NCBI RefSeq assembly: GCF_905404315.1
Contig: NC_066294.1
Location: forward strand, 12,487,501-12,551,500
DNA from: Leptidea sinapis
Taxonomy: Eukaryota > Arthropoda > Insecta > Lepidoptera > Pieridae
Direction of reading: 5' to 3'
DNA length: 64,000 nucleotides
Both the position numbers and the translations under genes were made by a program. The notes under the pieces were generated by a model. The model was not told the DNA's origin. It worked only from the letters and a program-made list of their open reading frames with translations, and made no database searches. Within the stretch, counting starts at the first letter, position 1; the number at the start of each line of letters is the position of its first letter. Shown in pieces: positions 38,423-51,700 of this stretch.

Positions 38423-39290
38423 GATTTTGTGATCATTTTTCAAATCCAAGAGGAACGCCGTGCAAGATTATGATCACAAAAATATGAATATCTTATTCTA
38501 GGTTCTCGAGGGTGCTGAGAACGAATTTGTGATCATTTTGCTAATCCAAGATGGCCGCCGCACAAAATTATGATTTCAGTAATATGGATATCGTGTCCCA
38601 GGTTCTCGAGGGTGCAGAAAACAATTTTGGGATCATTTTTAAATCCGAGATGGCCGCCGCTCAAAAGTATGATAACTAGATTATGGGTATCGTATCCTAG
38701 GTTCTCAAGGGTGCAGAGAGCGATTTTGCGATAAGTTTTCAAATCCGAGAAGGCAGCCGCTCAAAAGAATGATAACAACATTATGGGTATCGTATCCGAG
38801 GTTCTCGAGGGTGCAGAGAACGATTTGGTGATCATTTTCCAAATCCAAGGGGGCTGCCGCAAACAATTATGTTTTCAGCAATATGGATATCGTGTCCGAT
38901 GTTCTCAAGGGTGCAGAAAACAATTTTGGGATCATTTTTAAATCCGAGATGGCCGCCGCTCAAAATTATGATAACTAGATTATGGCTATCGTATCCGAGG
39001 TTCTCGAGGGTGCAGAAAACATATTGGGATCATTTTTAAATCCGAGATGGCCGCCGCTCAAAAGTATGATAACTAGATCATGGGTATCGTATCCGAGGTT
39101 CTCGAGGGTGCAGAGAACGATTTTGTGATCAGTTTTCAAATCCAAGATGGCCGCCGTGCAAGATTATGATCACAAAAATATGGGTATCGTATCCGAGGTT
39201 CTCGAGGGTGCTTGCTGAGAACGATTTTGGTATCATTTTTAAATCCGAGATGGCCGGCGCTCAAAATTATGATAACAACATTATGGGTAT
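37964..39290 (+). repeat. 999-bp unit with partial second copy
   Basis: Near 38963 the sequence jumps back to material matching 37964 at an offset of 999 bp. It follows that for about 325 bp, including the GTGCTTGCTGAG and GGCCGGCGCTC variants, and then leaves at about 39290. This is the fourth successive appearance of this marker pair between 34.9 and 39.3 kb. Confidence 0.78.
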
Positions 39291-39371
39291 CGTATCCGAG
39301 GTTCTCGAGAGTGCACAGAATGATTTTGTGATCATTTTTGAAATCCAAGGTGGCCGCCGCTCAAAATTATG

Positions 39372-42300
39372 ATAACTACATTATGGGTATCGTATCCGAG
39401 GTTCTCGAGGGTGCCGAGAACGATTTTGTGATCAGTTTTAAAATCCAAGATGGCCGCCGCTCAAAAGTATGATAAGTACATTATGGGTATCGTATCATAG
39501 TTTCTCGAGGGTGCTGAGAACGATTTTGTGATCATTTTTGAAATCCAAGAGGGCTGCCGCAAACAATTATGTTTTCAGCAATATGGATATCGTTTCCGAG
39601 GTTCTCGAGTGTGCAGAAAACAATTTTGGCATCATTTTTAAATCTGAGATGGCTCCGCTCAAAATTATGAAAACGACATTATGGGTATCGTAACAGTGGT
39701 TCTCGAGGGTGCAGAGAACGATTTTGTGATCATTTTTCAAATCCAAGATGGCCGCCGCACAAAAGTATGATAACTACATTATGGGTATCTTATCCGAGGT
39801 TCTCGAGGGTGCTGAGAACGATTTTGTGATCATTTTTCCAATACAAGATGGCCGCCGTGCAAGATTATGATCATAAAAATATGGGTATCGTATCTGAGGT
39901 TCTCGAGAGTGCACAGAACGATTTTGTGAACATTTTTGAAATCCAAGAATGCCGCCGCTCAAAATTATGATAAGTAAATTATGGGTATCGTATCCGAGGT
40001 TCTCGAGGGTGCAGAGAACGATTTTGTTATCATTTTTGAAATTCAAGATGGCCGCTGCTCAACATTATGATAACTACATTATGGGTATCGTGTCCGGGGT
40101 GGTCGAGGGTGCTGAGAACGATTTTGTGATCATTTTTCTAATCCAAGATGATCGCCGCACAAATTTATGTTGATGGCCGCCGCTCAAAATTATGATAACT
40201 AGATTATGGCTATCGTATCCGAGGTTCTCGAGGGTGCAGAAAACATATTGGGATCATTTTTAAATCCGAGATGGCCGCCGCTCAAAAGTATGATAACTAG
40301 ATCATGGGTATCGTATCCGAGGTTCTCGAGGGTGCAGAGAACGATTTTGTGATCAGTTTTCAAATCAAAGATGGCCGCCGTGCAAGATTATGATCACAAA
40401 AATATGGGTATCGTATCCGAGGTTCTCGAGGGTGCTGAGAACGATTTTGGTATCATTTTTAAATCCGAGATGGCCGCCGCTCAAAATTATGATAACTACA
40501 TTATGGGTATCCTATCCGAGGTTCTCGAGGGTGCAGAGAACGATTTTGTGATCATTTTTGAAATCCAAGATGGCCGCCGCTCAACATTATGATAACTACA
40601 TTATGGGTATCGTATCCGAGGTTCTCGAGGGTGCTGAGAACGATTTTGTGATCATTTTTCAAATCCAAGAGGGCCGCCGTGCAAGATTATGATCACAAAA
40701 ATATGAATATCTTATTCGAGGTTCTCGAGGGTGCTGAGAACGATTTTGTGATCATTTTGCTAATCCAAGATGGCCGCCGCACAAAATTATGATTTCAGTA
40801 ATATGGATATCGTGTCCCAGGTTCTCGATGGTGCAGAAAACAATTTTGGGATCATTTTTAAATCCGAGATGGCCGCCGCTCAAAAGTATGATAACTAGAT
40901 TATGGGTATCGTATCCTAGGTTCTCAAGGGTGCAGAGAGCGATTTTGTGATAAGTTTTCAAATCCGAGATGGCCGCCGCTCAAAAGAATGATAACAACAT
41001 TATGGGTATCCTATCCGAGGTTCTCGAGGGTGCAGAGAACGATTTTGTGATCATTTTTGAAATCCAAGATGGCCGCCGCTCAACATTATGATAACTACAG
41101 TATGGGTATCGTATCCGAGGTTCTCGAGGGTGCTGAGAACGATTTTGTGATCATTTTTCTAATCCAAGATGATCGCCGCACAAAATTATGTTGATGGCCG
41201 CCGCTCAAAATTATGATAACTAGATTATGGGTATCGTATCCAAGGTTCTCGAGGGTGCAGAGAACGATTTTGTGATCAGTTTTCAAATCCAAGATGGCCG
41301 CCGCTCAAAAGTATGATAACTACATTATGGGTATCGTATCCGAGGTTCTCGAGGGTGCTAAGAACGATTTTGTGATCCTTTTCTAATCCAAGATGATCGC
41401 CGCACAAAATTATGTTGATGGCCGCCGCTCAAAATTATGATAACTAGATTATGGGTATCGTATCCGAGGTTCTCGAAGGTGCAGAGAACGATTTTTTGAT
41501 CAGTTTTCAAATCCAAGATGGCCGCCGCTCAAAAGTATCATAACCACATTATGGATATCGTATCCTAGTTTCTCGAGGGTGCTGAGAACGATTTTGTGAT
41601 CATTTTTCAAATCCAAGATGGCCGACGTGCAAGATTATGATCACAAAAATATGGGTATCGTATCCGAGGTTCTCGAGAGTGCAGAGAACGATTTTGTGAT
41701 CATTTTTGAAATCCAAGGTGGCCGCCGCTCAAAATTATGATAACTACATTATGGGTATCCTATCCGAGGTTCTCGAGGGTGCAGAGAACGATTTTGTGAT
41801 CATTTTTCAAATCGAAGATAGCCGCCGCTAAAAAGTATGATAACTACATTATGGGTATCGTATCCGAGGTTCTCGAGGGTGTTGAGAACGATTTTATGAT
41901 AATTTTTCAAATCGAAGGCCGCCGCACAAAATTATGATTTCAGCAATATGGATATCGTATCCGAGGTTCTCGAGGGTGCAGAGAACGATTTGGTGATCAT
42001 TTTTAAATCTGAGATGGCCGCCGCTCCAAATTATGATAACGACATTATGGGTATCGTATCAGTGGTTCTCCAGGGTTCAGAGAATATTTTGTAATCATTT
42101 TTCAAATCCAAGATGGCTGCCGCTCAAAAGTATGATAACTACATTATGGGTATCTTATCCGAGGTTCTCGAGGGTGCTGAGAACGATTTTGTGATCATTT
42201 TTCCAATACAAGATGGCCGCCGTGCAAGATTATGATCATAAAAATATGGGTATCGTATCTGAGGTTCTCGAGAGTGCACAGAACGATTTTGTGAACATTT

Positions 42301-44015
42301 TTGAAAACCAAGAATGCCGCCGCTCAAAATTATGATAAGTAAATTATGGGTATCGTATCCGAGGTTCTCGAGGGTGCAGAGAACGATTTTGTGATCATTT
42401 TTGAAATCCAAGATGGCCGCCGCTCAACATTATGATAACTACATTATGGGTATCGTATCCGAGGTTCTCGAGGGTGCAGAGAACGATTTTGTGATCATTT
42501 TTCTAATCCAAGATGATCGCCGCACAAAATTATGTTGATGGCCGAAACTCAAAATTATGATAACTAGATTATGGGTATCGTATCCGAGGTTCTCGAGGGT
42601 GCTGAGAACGATTTTGGTATCATTTTTAAATCCGAGATGGCCGCCGCTCAAAATTATGATAACAACATTATGGGTATCGTATCAGAGGTTCTCGAGAATG
42701 CAGAGAAGGATTTTGTGATCAGTTTTCAAATCCAAGATGGCCGTCGCTCAAAAGTATGATAACTACATTATGGGTATCGTATCTGAGAATCTCGAGGTTG
42801 CTGAGAACGATTTTGTGATCATTTTTCAAATCCAAGAGGACCGCCGTGCAAGATTATGATCACAAAAATATGAATATCTTATTCGAGGTTCTCGAGGGTG
42901 CTGAGAACGATTTTGTGATCATTTTGCTAATCCAAGATGGCCGCCGCACAAAATTATGATTTCAGTAATATGGATATCGTGTCCCAGGTTCTCGAGGGTG
43001 CAGAAAACAATTTTGGGATCATTTTTAAATCCGAGAAGGCAGCCGCTCAAAAGAATGATAACAACATTATGGGTATCGTATCCGAGGTTCTCGAGGGTGC
43101 AGAGAACGATTTGGTGATCATTTTTCAAATCCAAGGGGGCTGCCGCAAACAATTATGTTTTCAGCAATATGGATATCGTGTCCGATGTTCTCAAGGGTGC
43201 AGAAAACAATTTTGGGGTCATTTTTAAATCCGAGATGGCCGCCGCTCAAAAGTATGATAACTAGAATATGGGTATCGTATCCGAGGTTCTCGAGGTTGCA
43301 GAGAACGATTCTGTGATCATTTTTGAAATCCAAGAGGGCTGCCGCAAACAATAATGTTGTCAGCAATATGGATAACGTGTCTGAGGTTCTCGAGGGTGCA
43401 GAAAATAATTTTGGGATCATTTTTAAATCCGAGATGGCCGCTGTGCAATATTATGATCACAAAAATATGGGTATCGTATCCGAGGTTCTCGAGAGTGCAC
43501 AGAATGATTTTGTGATCATTTTTGAAATCCAAGGTGGCCGCCGCTCAAAATTATGATAACTACATTATGGGTATCCTATCCGAGGTTCTCGAGGGTGCAG
43601 AGAACGATTTTGTGATCAGTTTTCAAATCCAAGATGGCCGCCGCTCAAAAGTATGATAAGCACATTATGGATATCGTATCCTAGTTTCTCGAGGGTGCAG
43701 AGAACGATTCTGTGATCATTTTTGAAATCCAAGAGGGCTGCCGCAAGCAATAATGTTGTCAGCAATATGGATAACGTGTCTGAGGTTCTCGAGGGTGCAG
43801 AAAATAATTTTGGGATCATTATAAATACGAGATGGCCGCTGTGCAATATTATGATCACAAAAATATGGGTATCATATCCGAGGTTCTCGAGAGTGCACAG
43901 AACGATTTTGTGATCATTTTTCAAATCGAAGATAGCCGCCGCTTAAAAGTATGATAACTACATTATGGGTATCGTATCCGAGGTTCTCGAGGGTGCAGAG
44001 AACGATTTTGTGATC
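39372..44015 (+). repeat. ~4.6-kb block, displaced copy of 24.2-29.0 kb
   Basis: Counterpart of 24236-28980 about 15.1 kb downstream. Three things differ. About two monomers at 40497-40690 have been replaced by sequence of another family without a change in length. One T is lost near 41377 (GATCCTTTTC). One monomer is missing near 43034, where TTTAAATCCGAGAAGGC joins two monomer families. Near 43820 ATTATAAATACG replaces ATTTTTAAATACG. Confidence 0.82.
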
Positions 44016-45503
44016 AGTTTTAAAATGCAAGATGGCCGCCGCTCAAAAGTATGATAAGTACATTATGGATATCGTATCATAGTTTCTCGAGGGTGCTGAG
44101 AACGATTTTGTGATCATTTTTGAAATCCAAGAGGGCTGCCGCAAACAAAATTTTTTTTCAGCAATATGGATATCGTTTCCGAGGTTCTCGAGTGTGCAGA
44201 AAACAATTTTGGCATCATTTTTAAATCTGAGATGGCTCCGCTCAAAATTATGAAAACGACATTATGGGTATCGTATCAGTGGTTCTCGAGGGTGCAGAGA
44301 ACGATTTTGTGATCATTTTTCAAATCCAAGATGGCCGCCGCACAAAAGTATGATAACTACATTATGGGTATCTTATCCGAGGTTCTCGAGGGTGCTGAGA
44401 ACGATTTTATGATCATTTTTCCAATACAAGATGGCCGCCGTGCAAGATTATGATCATAAAAATATGGGTATCGTATCTGAGGTTCTCGAGAGTGCACAGA
44501 ACGATTTTGTGAACATTTTTGAAATCCAAGAATGCCGCCGCTCAAAATTATGATAAGTAAATTATGGGTATCGTATCCGAGGTTCTCGAGGGTGCAGAGA
44601 ACGATTTTGTGATCATTTTTGAAATCCAAGATGGCCGCCGCTCAACATTATGATAACTACATTATGGGTATCGTATCCGAGGTTCTCGAGGGTGCTGAGA
44701 ACGATTTTGTGATCATTTTTCTAATCCAAGATGATCGCCGCACAAAATTATGTTGATGGCCGCCACTCAAAATTATGATAACTAGATTATGGGTATCGTA
44801 TCCGAGGTTCTCGAGGGTGCAGAGAACGATTTTGTGATCAGTTTTCAAATCCAAGATGGCCGCCGCTCAAAAGTATGATAACTACATTATGGATATCGTA
44901 TCCTTGTTTCTCGAGGGTGCTGAGAACGATTTTGTGATCATTTTTCAAATCCAAGATGGCCCCCGTGCAAGATTATGATCACAAAAATATGGGTATCGTA
45001 TCCGAGGTTCTCGAGAGTGCACAGAACGATTTTGTGATCATTTTTGAAATCCAAGGTGGCCGCCGCTCAAAATTATGATAACTACATTATGGGTATCCTA
45101 TCCGAGGTTCTCGAGGGTGCAGAGAACGATTTTGTGATCATTTTTGAAATCCAAGATGGCCGCCGCTCAACATTATGATAACTACATTATGGGTATCGTA
45201 TCCGAGGTTCTCGAGGGTGCTGAGAACGATTTTGTGATCATTTTTCTAATCCAAGTTGATCGCCGCACAAAATTATGTTGATGGCCGCCGCTCAAAATTA
45301 TGATAACTAGATTATGGGTATCGTATCCGAGGTTCTCGAGGGTGCAGAGAACGATTTTGTGATCAGTTTTCAAATCCAAGATGGCCGCCGCTCAAAAGTA
45401 TGATAACTACATTATGTGTATCATATCCGAGGTTCTCGAGGGTGCTGAGAACGATTTTGTGATCATTTTTCTAATCCAAGATGATCGCCGCACAAAATTA
45501 TGT
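43930..45503 (+). repeat. 1574-bp unit, copy 1
   Basis: Aligns with 45504-46877 at an offset of 1574 bp, falling to 1374 bp after a 200-bp loss in copy 2. It carries the distinctive AAACAAAATTTTTTTTCAG at about 44143-44161, where other monomers read AAACAATTATGTTTTCAG. Confidence 0.85.
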
Positions 45504-46877
45504 TGATAGCAGCCGCTTAAAAGTATGATAACTACATTATGGGTATCGTATCCGAGGTTCTCGAGGGTGCAGAGAACGATTTTGTGATCAGTTTTAAAAT
45601 CCAAGATGGCCGCCGCTCAAAAGTATGATAAGTACATTATGGATATCGTATCATAGTTTCTCGAGGGTGCTGAGAACGATTTTGTGATCATTTTTGAAAT
45701 CCAAGAGGGCTGCCGCAAACAAAATTTTTTTTCAGCAATATGGATATCGTTTCCGAGGTTCTCGAGTGTGCAGAAAACAATTTTGGCATCATTTTTAAAT
45801 CTGAGATGGCTCCGCTCAAAATTATGAAAACGACATTATGGGTATCGTATCAGTGGTTCTCGAGGGTGCAGAGAACGATTTTGTGATCATTTTTCAAATC
45901 CAAGATGGCCGCCGCACAAAAGTATGATAACTACATTATGGGTATCTTATCCGAGGTTCTCGAGGGTGCAGAGAACGATTTTGTGATCATTTTTGAAATC
46001 CAAGATGGCCGCCGCTCAACATTATGATAACTACATTATGGGTATCGTATCCGAGGTTCTCGAGGGTGCTGAGAACGATTTTGTGATCATTTTTCTAATC
46101 CAAGATGATCGCCGCACAAAATTATGTTGATGGCCGCCACTCAAAATTATGATAACTAGATTATGGGTATCGTATCCGAGGTTCTCGAGGGTGCAGAGAA
46201 CGATTTTGTGATCAGTTTTCAAATCCAAGATGGCCGCCGCTCAAAAGTATGATAACTACATTATGGATATCGTATCCTTGTTTCTCGAGGGTGCTGAGAA
46301 CGATTTTGTGATCATTTTTCAAATCCAAGATGGCCGCCGTGCAAGATTATGATCACAAAAATATGGGTATCGTATCCGAGGTTCTCGAGAGTGCACAGAA
46401 CGATTTTGTGATCATTTTTGAAATCCAAGGTGGCCGCCGCTCAAAATTATGATAACTACATTATGGGTATCCTATCCGAGGTTCTCGAGGGTGCAGAGAA
46501 CGATTTTGTGATCATTTTTGAAATCCAAGATGGCCGCCGCTCAACATTATGATAACTACATTATGGGTATCGTATCCGAGGTTCTCGAGGGTGCTGAGAA
46601 CGATTTTGTGATCATTTTTCTAATCCAAGTTGATCGCCGCACAAAATTATGTTGATGGCCGCCGCTCAAAATTATGATAACTAGATTATGGGTATCGTAT
46701 CCGAGGTTCTCGAGGGTGCAGAGAACGATTTTGTGATCAGTTTTCAAATCCAAGATGGCCGCCGCTCAAAAGTATGATAACTACATTATGTGTATCGTAT
46801 CCGAGGTTCTCGAGGGTGCTGAGAACGATTTTGTGATCATTTTTCTAATCCAAGATGATCGCCGCACAAAATTATGT
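45504..46877 (+). repeat. 1574-bp unit, copy 2 (1374 bp after loss of two monomers)
   Basis: Shares the eight-T variant at about 45717-45735. Relative to copy 1 it lacks the equivalent of about 44392-44591, exactly 200 bp or two monomers, so the deletion kept the repeat register. The left junction reads GTTGATAGCAGCCGC, a hybrid of two monomer families. Confidence 0.83.
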
Positions 46878-47820
46878 TGATGGCCGCCGCTCAAAATTAT
46901 GATAACTAGATTATGGGTATCGTATCCGAGGTTCTCGAAGGTGCAGAGAACGATTTTTTGACCAGTTTTCAAATCCAAGATGGCCGCCGCTCAAAAGTAT
47001 CATAACCACATTATGGATATCGTATCCTAGTTTCTCGAGGGTGCTGAGAACGATTTTGTGATCATTTTTCAAATCCAAGATGGCCGCCGTGCAAGATTAT
47101 GATCACAAAAATATGGGTATCGTATCCGAGGTTCTCGAGGGTGCTGAGAACGATTTTGTGATCATTTTTCCAATACAAGATGGCCGCCGTGCAAGATTAT
47201 GATCATAAAAATATGGGTATCGTATCTGAGGTTCTCGAGAGTGCACAGAACGATTTTGTGAACATTTTTGAAATCCAAGAATGCCGCCGCTCAAAATTAT
47301 GATAAGTAAATTATGGGTATCGTATCCGAGGTTCTCGAGGGTGCAGAGAACGATTTTGTGATCATTTTTGAAATCCAAGATGGCCGCCGCTCAACATTAT
47401 GATAACTACATTATGGGTATCGTATCCGAGGTTCTCGAGGGTGCTGAGAACGATTTTGTGATCATTTTTCTAATCCAAGATGATCGCCGCACAAAATTAT
47501 GTTGATGGCCGCCACTCATAATTATGATAACTAGATTATGGGTATCGTATCCGAGGTTCTCGAGGGTGCAGAGAACGATTTTGTGATCAGTTTTCAAATC
47601 CAAGATGGCCGCCGCTCAAAAGTATGATAACTACATTATGGATATCGTATCCTTGTTTCTCGAGGGTGCTGAGAACGATTTTGTGATCATTTTTCAAATC
47701 CAAGATGGCCGCCGTGCAAGATTATGATCACAAAAATATGGGTATCGTATCCGAGGATCTCGAGAGTGCACAGAACAATTTTGTGATCATTTTTGAAATC
47801 CAAGGTGGCCGCCGCTCAAA
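45950..47820 (+). repeat. ~1.87-kb block, copy 1 (offset 4968 bp)
   Basis: Aligns with 50918-52790 at an offset of 4968 bp. It is rich in 225-bp dimers and contains the TTTTTTGACCAG variant near 46955. It overlaps the preceding 1374-bp copy, so these duplications are nested. Confidence 0.78.
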
Positions 47821-48734
47821 ATTATGATAACTACATTATGGGTATCCTATCCGAGGTTCTCGAGGGTGCAGAGAACGATTTTGTGATCATTTTTGAAATC
47901 CAAGATGGCCGCCGCTCAACATTATGATAACTACATTATGGGTATCGTATCCGAGGTTCTCGAGGGTGCTGTGAACGATTTTGTGATCATTTTTCTAATC
48001 CAAGATGATCGCCGCACAAAATTATGTTGATGGCCGCCGCTCAAAATTATGATAACTAGATTATGGGTATCGTATCCGAGGTTCTCGAGGGTGCAGAGAA
48101 CGATTTTGTGATCAGTTTTCAAATCCAAGATGGCCGCCGCTCAAAAGTATGATAACTACATTATGGGTATCGTATCCGAGGTTCTCGAGGGTGCTGAGAA
48201 CGATTTTGTGATCATTTTTCTAATCCAAGATGATCGCCGCACAAAATTATGTTGATGGCTGCCGCTCAAAATTATGATAACTAGATTATGGGTATCGTAT
48301 CCGAGGTTCTCGAAGGTGCAGAGAACGATTTTTTGATCAGTTTTCAAATCCAAGATGGCCGCCGCTCAAAAGTATCATAACCACATTATGGATATCGTAT
48401 CCTAGTTTCTCGAGGGTGCTGAGAACGATTTTGTGATCATTTTTCAAATCCAAGATGGCCGCCGTGCAAGATTATGATCACAAAAATATGGGTATCGTAT
48501 CCGAGGTTCTCGAGAGTGCACAGAACGATTTTGTGATCATTTTTGAAATCCAAGGTGGCCGCCGCTCAAAATAATGATAACTACATTATGGGTATCCTAT
48601 CCGAGGTTGTCGAGAATGCAGAGAAGGATTTTGTGATCAGTTTTCAAATCCAAGATGGCCGTCGCTCAAAAGTATGATAACTACATTATGGGTATCGTAT
48701 CCGAGGTTCTCGAGAGTGCACAGAACGATTTTGT

Positions 48735-51700
48735 GATCATTTTTGAAATCCAAGGTGGCCGCCGCTCAAAATTATGATAACTACATTATGGGTATCCTAT
48801 CCGAGGTTGTCGAGGGTGCAGAGAACGATTTTGTGATCATTTTTCAAATCGAAGATAGCCACCGCTAAAAAGTATGATAACTACATTATGGGTATCGTAT
48901 CCGAGGTTCTCGAGGGTGCAGAGAACGATTTTGTGATCAGTTTTAAAATCCAAGATGGCCGCCGCTCAAAAGTATGATAAGTACATTATGGATATCGTAT
49001 CATAGTTTCTCGAGGGTGCTGAGAACGATTTTGTGATCATTTTTGAAATCCAAGAGGGCTGCCGCAAACAATTATGTTTTCAGCAATATGGATATCGTTT
49101 CCGAGGTTCTCGAGTGTGCAGAAAACAATTTTGGGATCATTTTTAAATCCGAGATGGCCGCCGCTTAAAATTATGAAAACGACATTATGGGTATCGTATC
49201 AGTGGTTCTCGAGGGTGCAGAGAACGATTTTGTGATCATTTTTCAAATCCAAGATGGCCGCTGCACAAAAGTATGATAACTACATTATGGGTATCTTATC
49301 CGAGGTTCTCGAGGGTGCTGAGAACGATTTTGTGATCATTTTTCCAATACAAGATGGCCGCCGTGCAAGATTATGATCATAAAAATATGGGTATCGTATC
49401 TGAGGTTCTCGAGAGTGCACAGAACGATTTTGTGAACATTTTTGAAATCCAAGAATGCCGCCGCTCAAAATTATGATAAGTAAATTATGGGTATCGTATC
49501 CGAGGTTCTCGAGGGTGCAGAGAACGATTTTGTGATCATTTTTGAAATCCAAGATGGCCGCCGCTCAACATTATGATAACTACATTATGGGTATCGTATC
49601 CGAGGTTCTCGAGGGTGCTGAGAACGATTTTGTGATCATTTTTCTAATCCAAGATGATCGCCGCACAAAATTATGTTGATGGCCGCCGCTCAAAATTATG
49701 ATAACTAGATTATGGGTATCGTATCCGAGGTTCTCGAAGGTGCAGAGAACGATTTTTTGATCAGTTTTCAAATCCAAGATGGCCGCCGCTCAAAAGTATC
49801 ATAACCACATTATGGATATCGTATCCTAGTTTCTCGAGGGTGCTGAGAACGATTTTGTGATCATTTTTCAAATCCAAGATGGCCGCCGTGCAAGATTATG
49901 ATCACAAAAATATGGGTATCGTATCCGAGGTTCTCGAGAGTGCACAGAACGATTTTGTGATCATTTTTGAAATCCAAGGTGGCCGCCGCTCAAAATTATG
50001 ATAACTACATTATGGGTATCCTATCCGAGGTTGTCGAGGGTGCAGAGAACGATTTTGTGATCATTTTTCAAATCGAAGATAGCCACCGCTTAAAAGTATG
50101 ATAACTACATTATGGGTATCGTATCCGAGGTTCTCGAGGGTGTTGAGAACGATTTTATGATAATTTTTCAAATCGAAGGCCGCCGCACAAAATTATGATT
50201 TCAGCAATATGGATATCGTATCCGAGGTTGTCGAGGGTGCAGAGAACGATTTGGTGATCATTTTTAAATCTGAGATGGCCGCCGCTCCAAATTATGATAA
50301 CGACATTATGGGTATCGTATCAGTGGTTCTCCAGGGTGCAGAGAATATTTTGTAATCATTTTTCAAATCCAAGATGGCTGCCGCTCAAAAGTATGATAAG
50401 TACATTATGGATATCGTATCATAGTTTCTCGAGGGTGCTGAGAACGATTTTGTGATCATTTTTGAAATCCAAGAGGGCTGCCGCAAACAATTATGTTTTC
50501 AGCAATATGGATATCGTTTCCGAGGTTCTCGAGTGTGCAGAAAACAATTTTGGGATCATTTTTAAATCCGAGATGGCCGCCGCTCAAAATTATGAAAACG
50601 ACATTATGGGTATCGTATCAGTGGTTCTCGAGGGTGCAGAGAACGATTTTGTGATCATTTTTCAAATCCAAGATGGCCGCCGCACAAAAGTATGATAACT
50701 ACATTATGGGTATCTTATCCGAGGTTCTCGAGGGTGCTGAGAACGATTTTGTGATCATTTTTCCAATACAAGATGGCCGCCGTGCAAGATTATGATCATA
50801 AAAATATGGGTATCGTATCTGAGGTTCTCGAGAGTGCACAGAACGATTTTGTGAACATTTTTGAAATCCAAGAATGCCGCCGCTCAAATTTATGATAAGT
50901 AAATTATGGGTATCGTATCCGAGGTTCTCGAGGGTGCAGATAACGATTTTGTGATCATTTTTGAAATCCAAGATGGCCGCCGCTCAACATTATGATAACT
51001 ACATTATGGGTATCGTATCCGAGGTTCTCGAGGGTGCTGAGAACGATTTTGTGATCATTTTTCTAACCCAAGATGATCGCCGCACAAAATTATGTTGATG
51101 GCCGCCACTCAAAATTATGATAACTAGATTATGGGTATCGTATCCGAGGTTCTCGAGGGTGCAGAGAACGATTTTGTGATCAGTTTTCAAATCCAAGATG
51201 GCCGCCGCTCAAAAGTATGATAACTACATTATGGATATCGTATCCTAGTTTCTCGAGGGTGCTGAGAACGATTTTGTGATCATTTTTCAAATCCAAGATG
51301 GCCGCCGTGCAAGATTATGATCACAAAAATATGGGTATCGTATCCGAGGTTCTCGAGAGTGCACAGAACGATTTTGTGATCATTTTTGAAATCCAAGGTG
51401 GCCGCCGCTCAAAATTATGATAACTACATTATGGGTATCCTATCCGAGGTTCTCGAGGGTGCAGAGAACGATTTTGTGATCATTTTTGAAATCAAAGATG
51501 GCCGCCGCTCAACATTATGATAACTACATTATGGGTATCGTATCCGAGGTTCTCGAGGGTGCTGAGAACGATTTTGTGATCATTTTTCTAATCCAAGATG
51601 ATCGCCGCACAAAATTATGTTGATGGCCGCCGCTCAAAATTATGATAACTAGATTATGGGTATCGTATCCGAGGTTCTCGAGGGTGCTGAGAACGATTTT

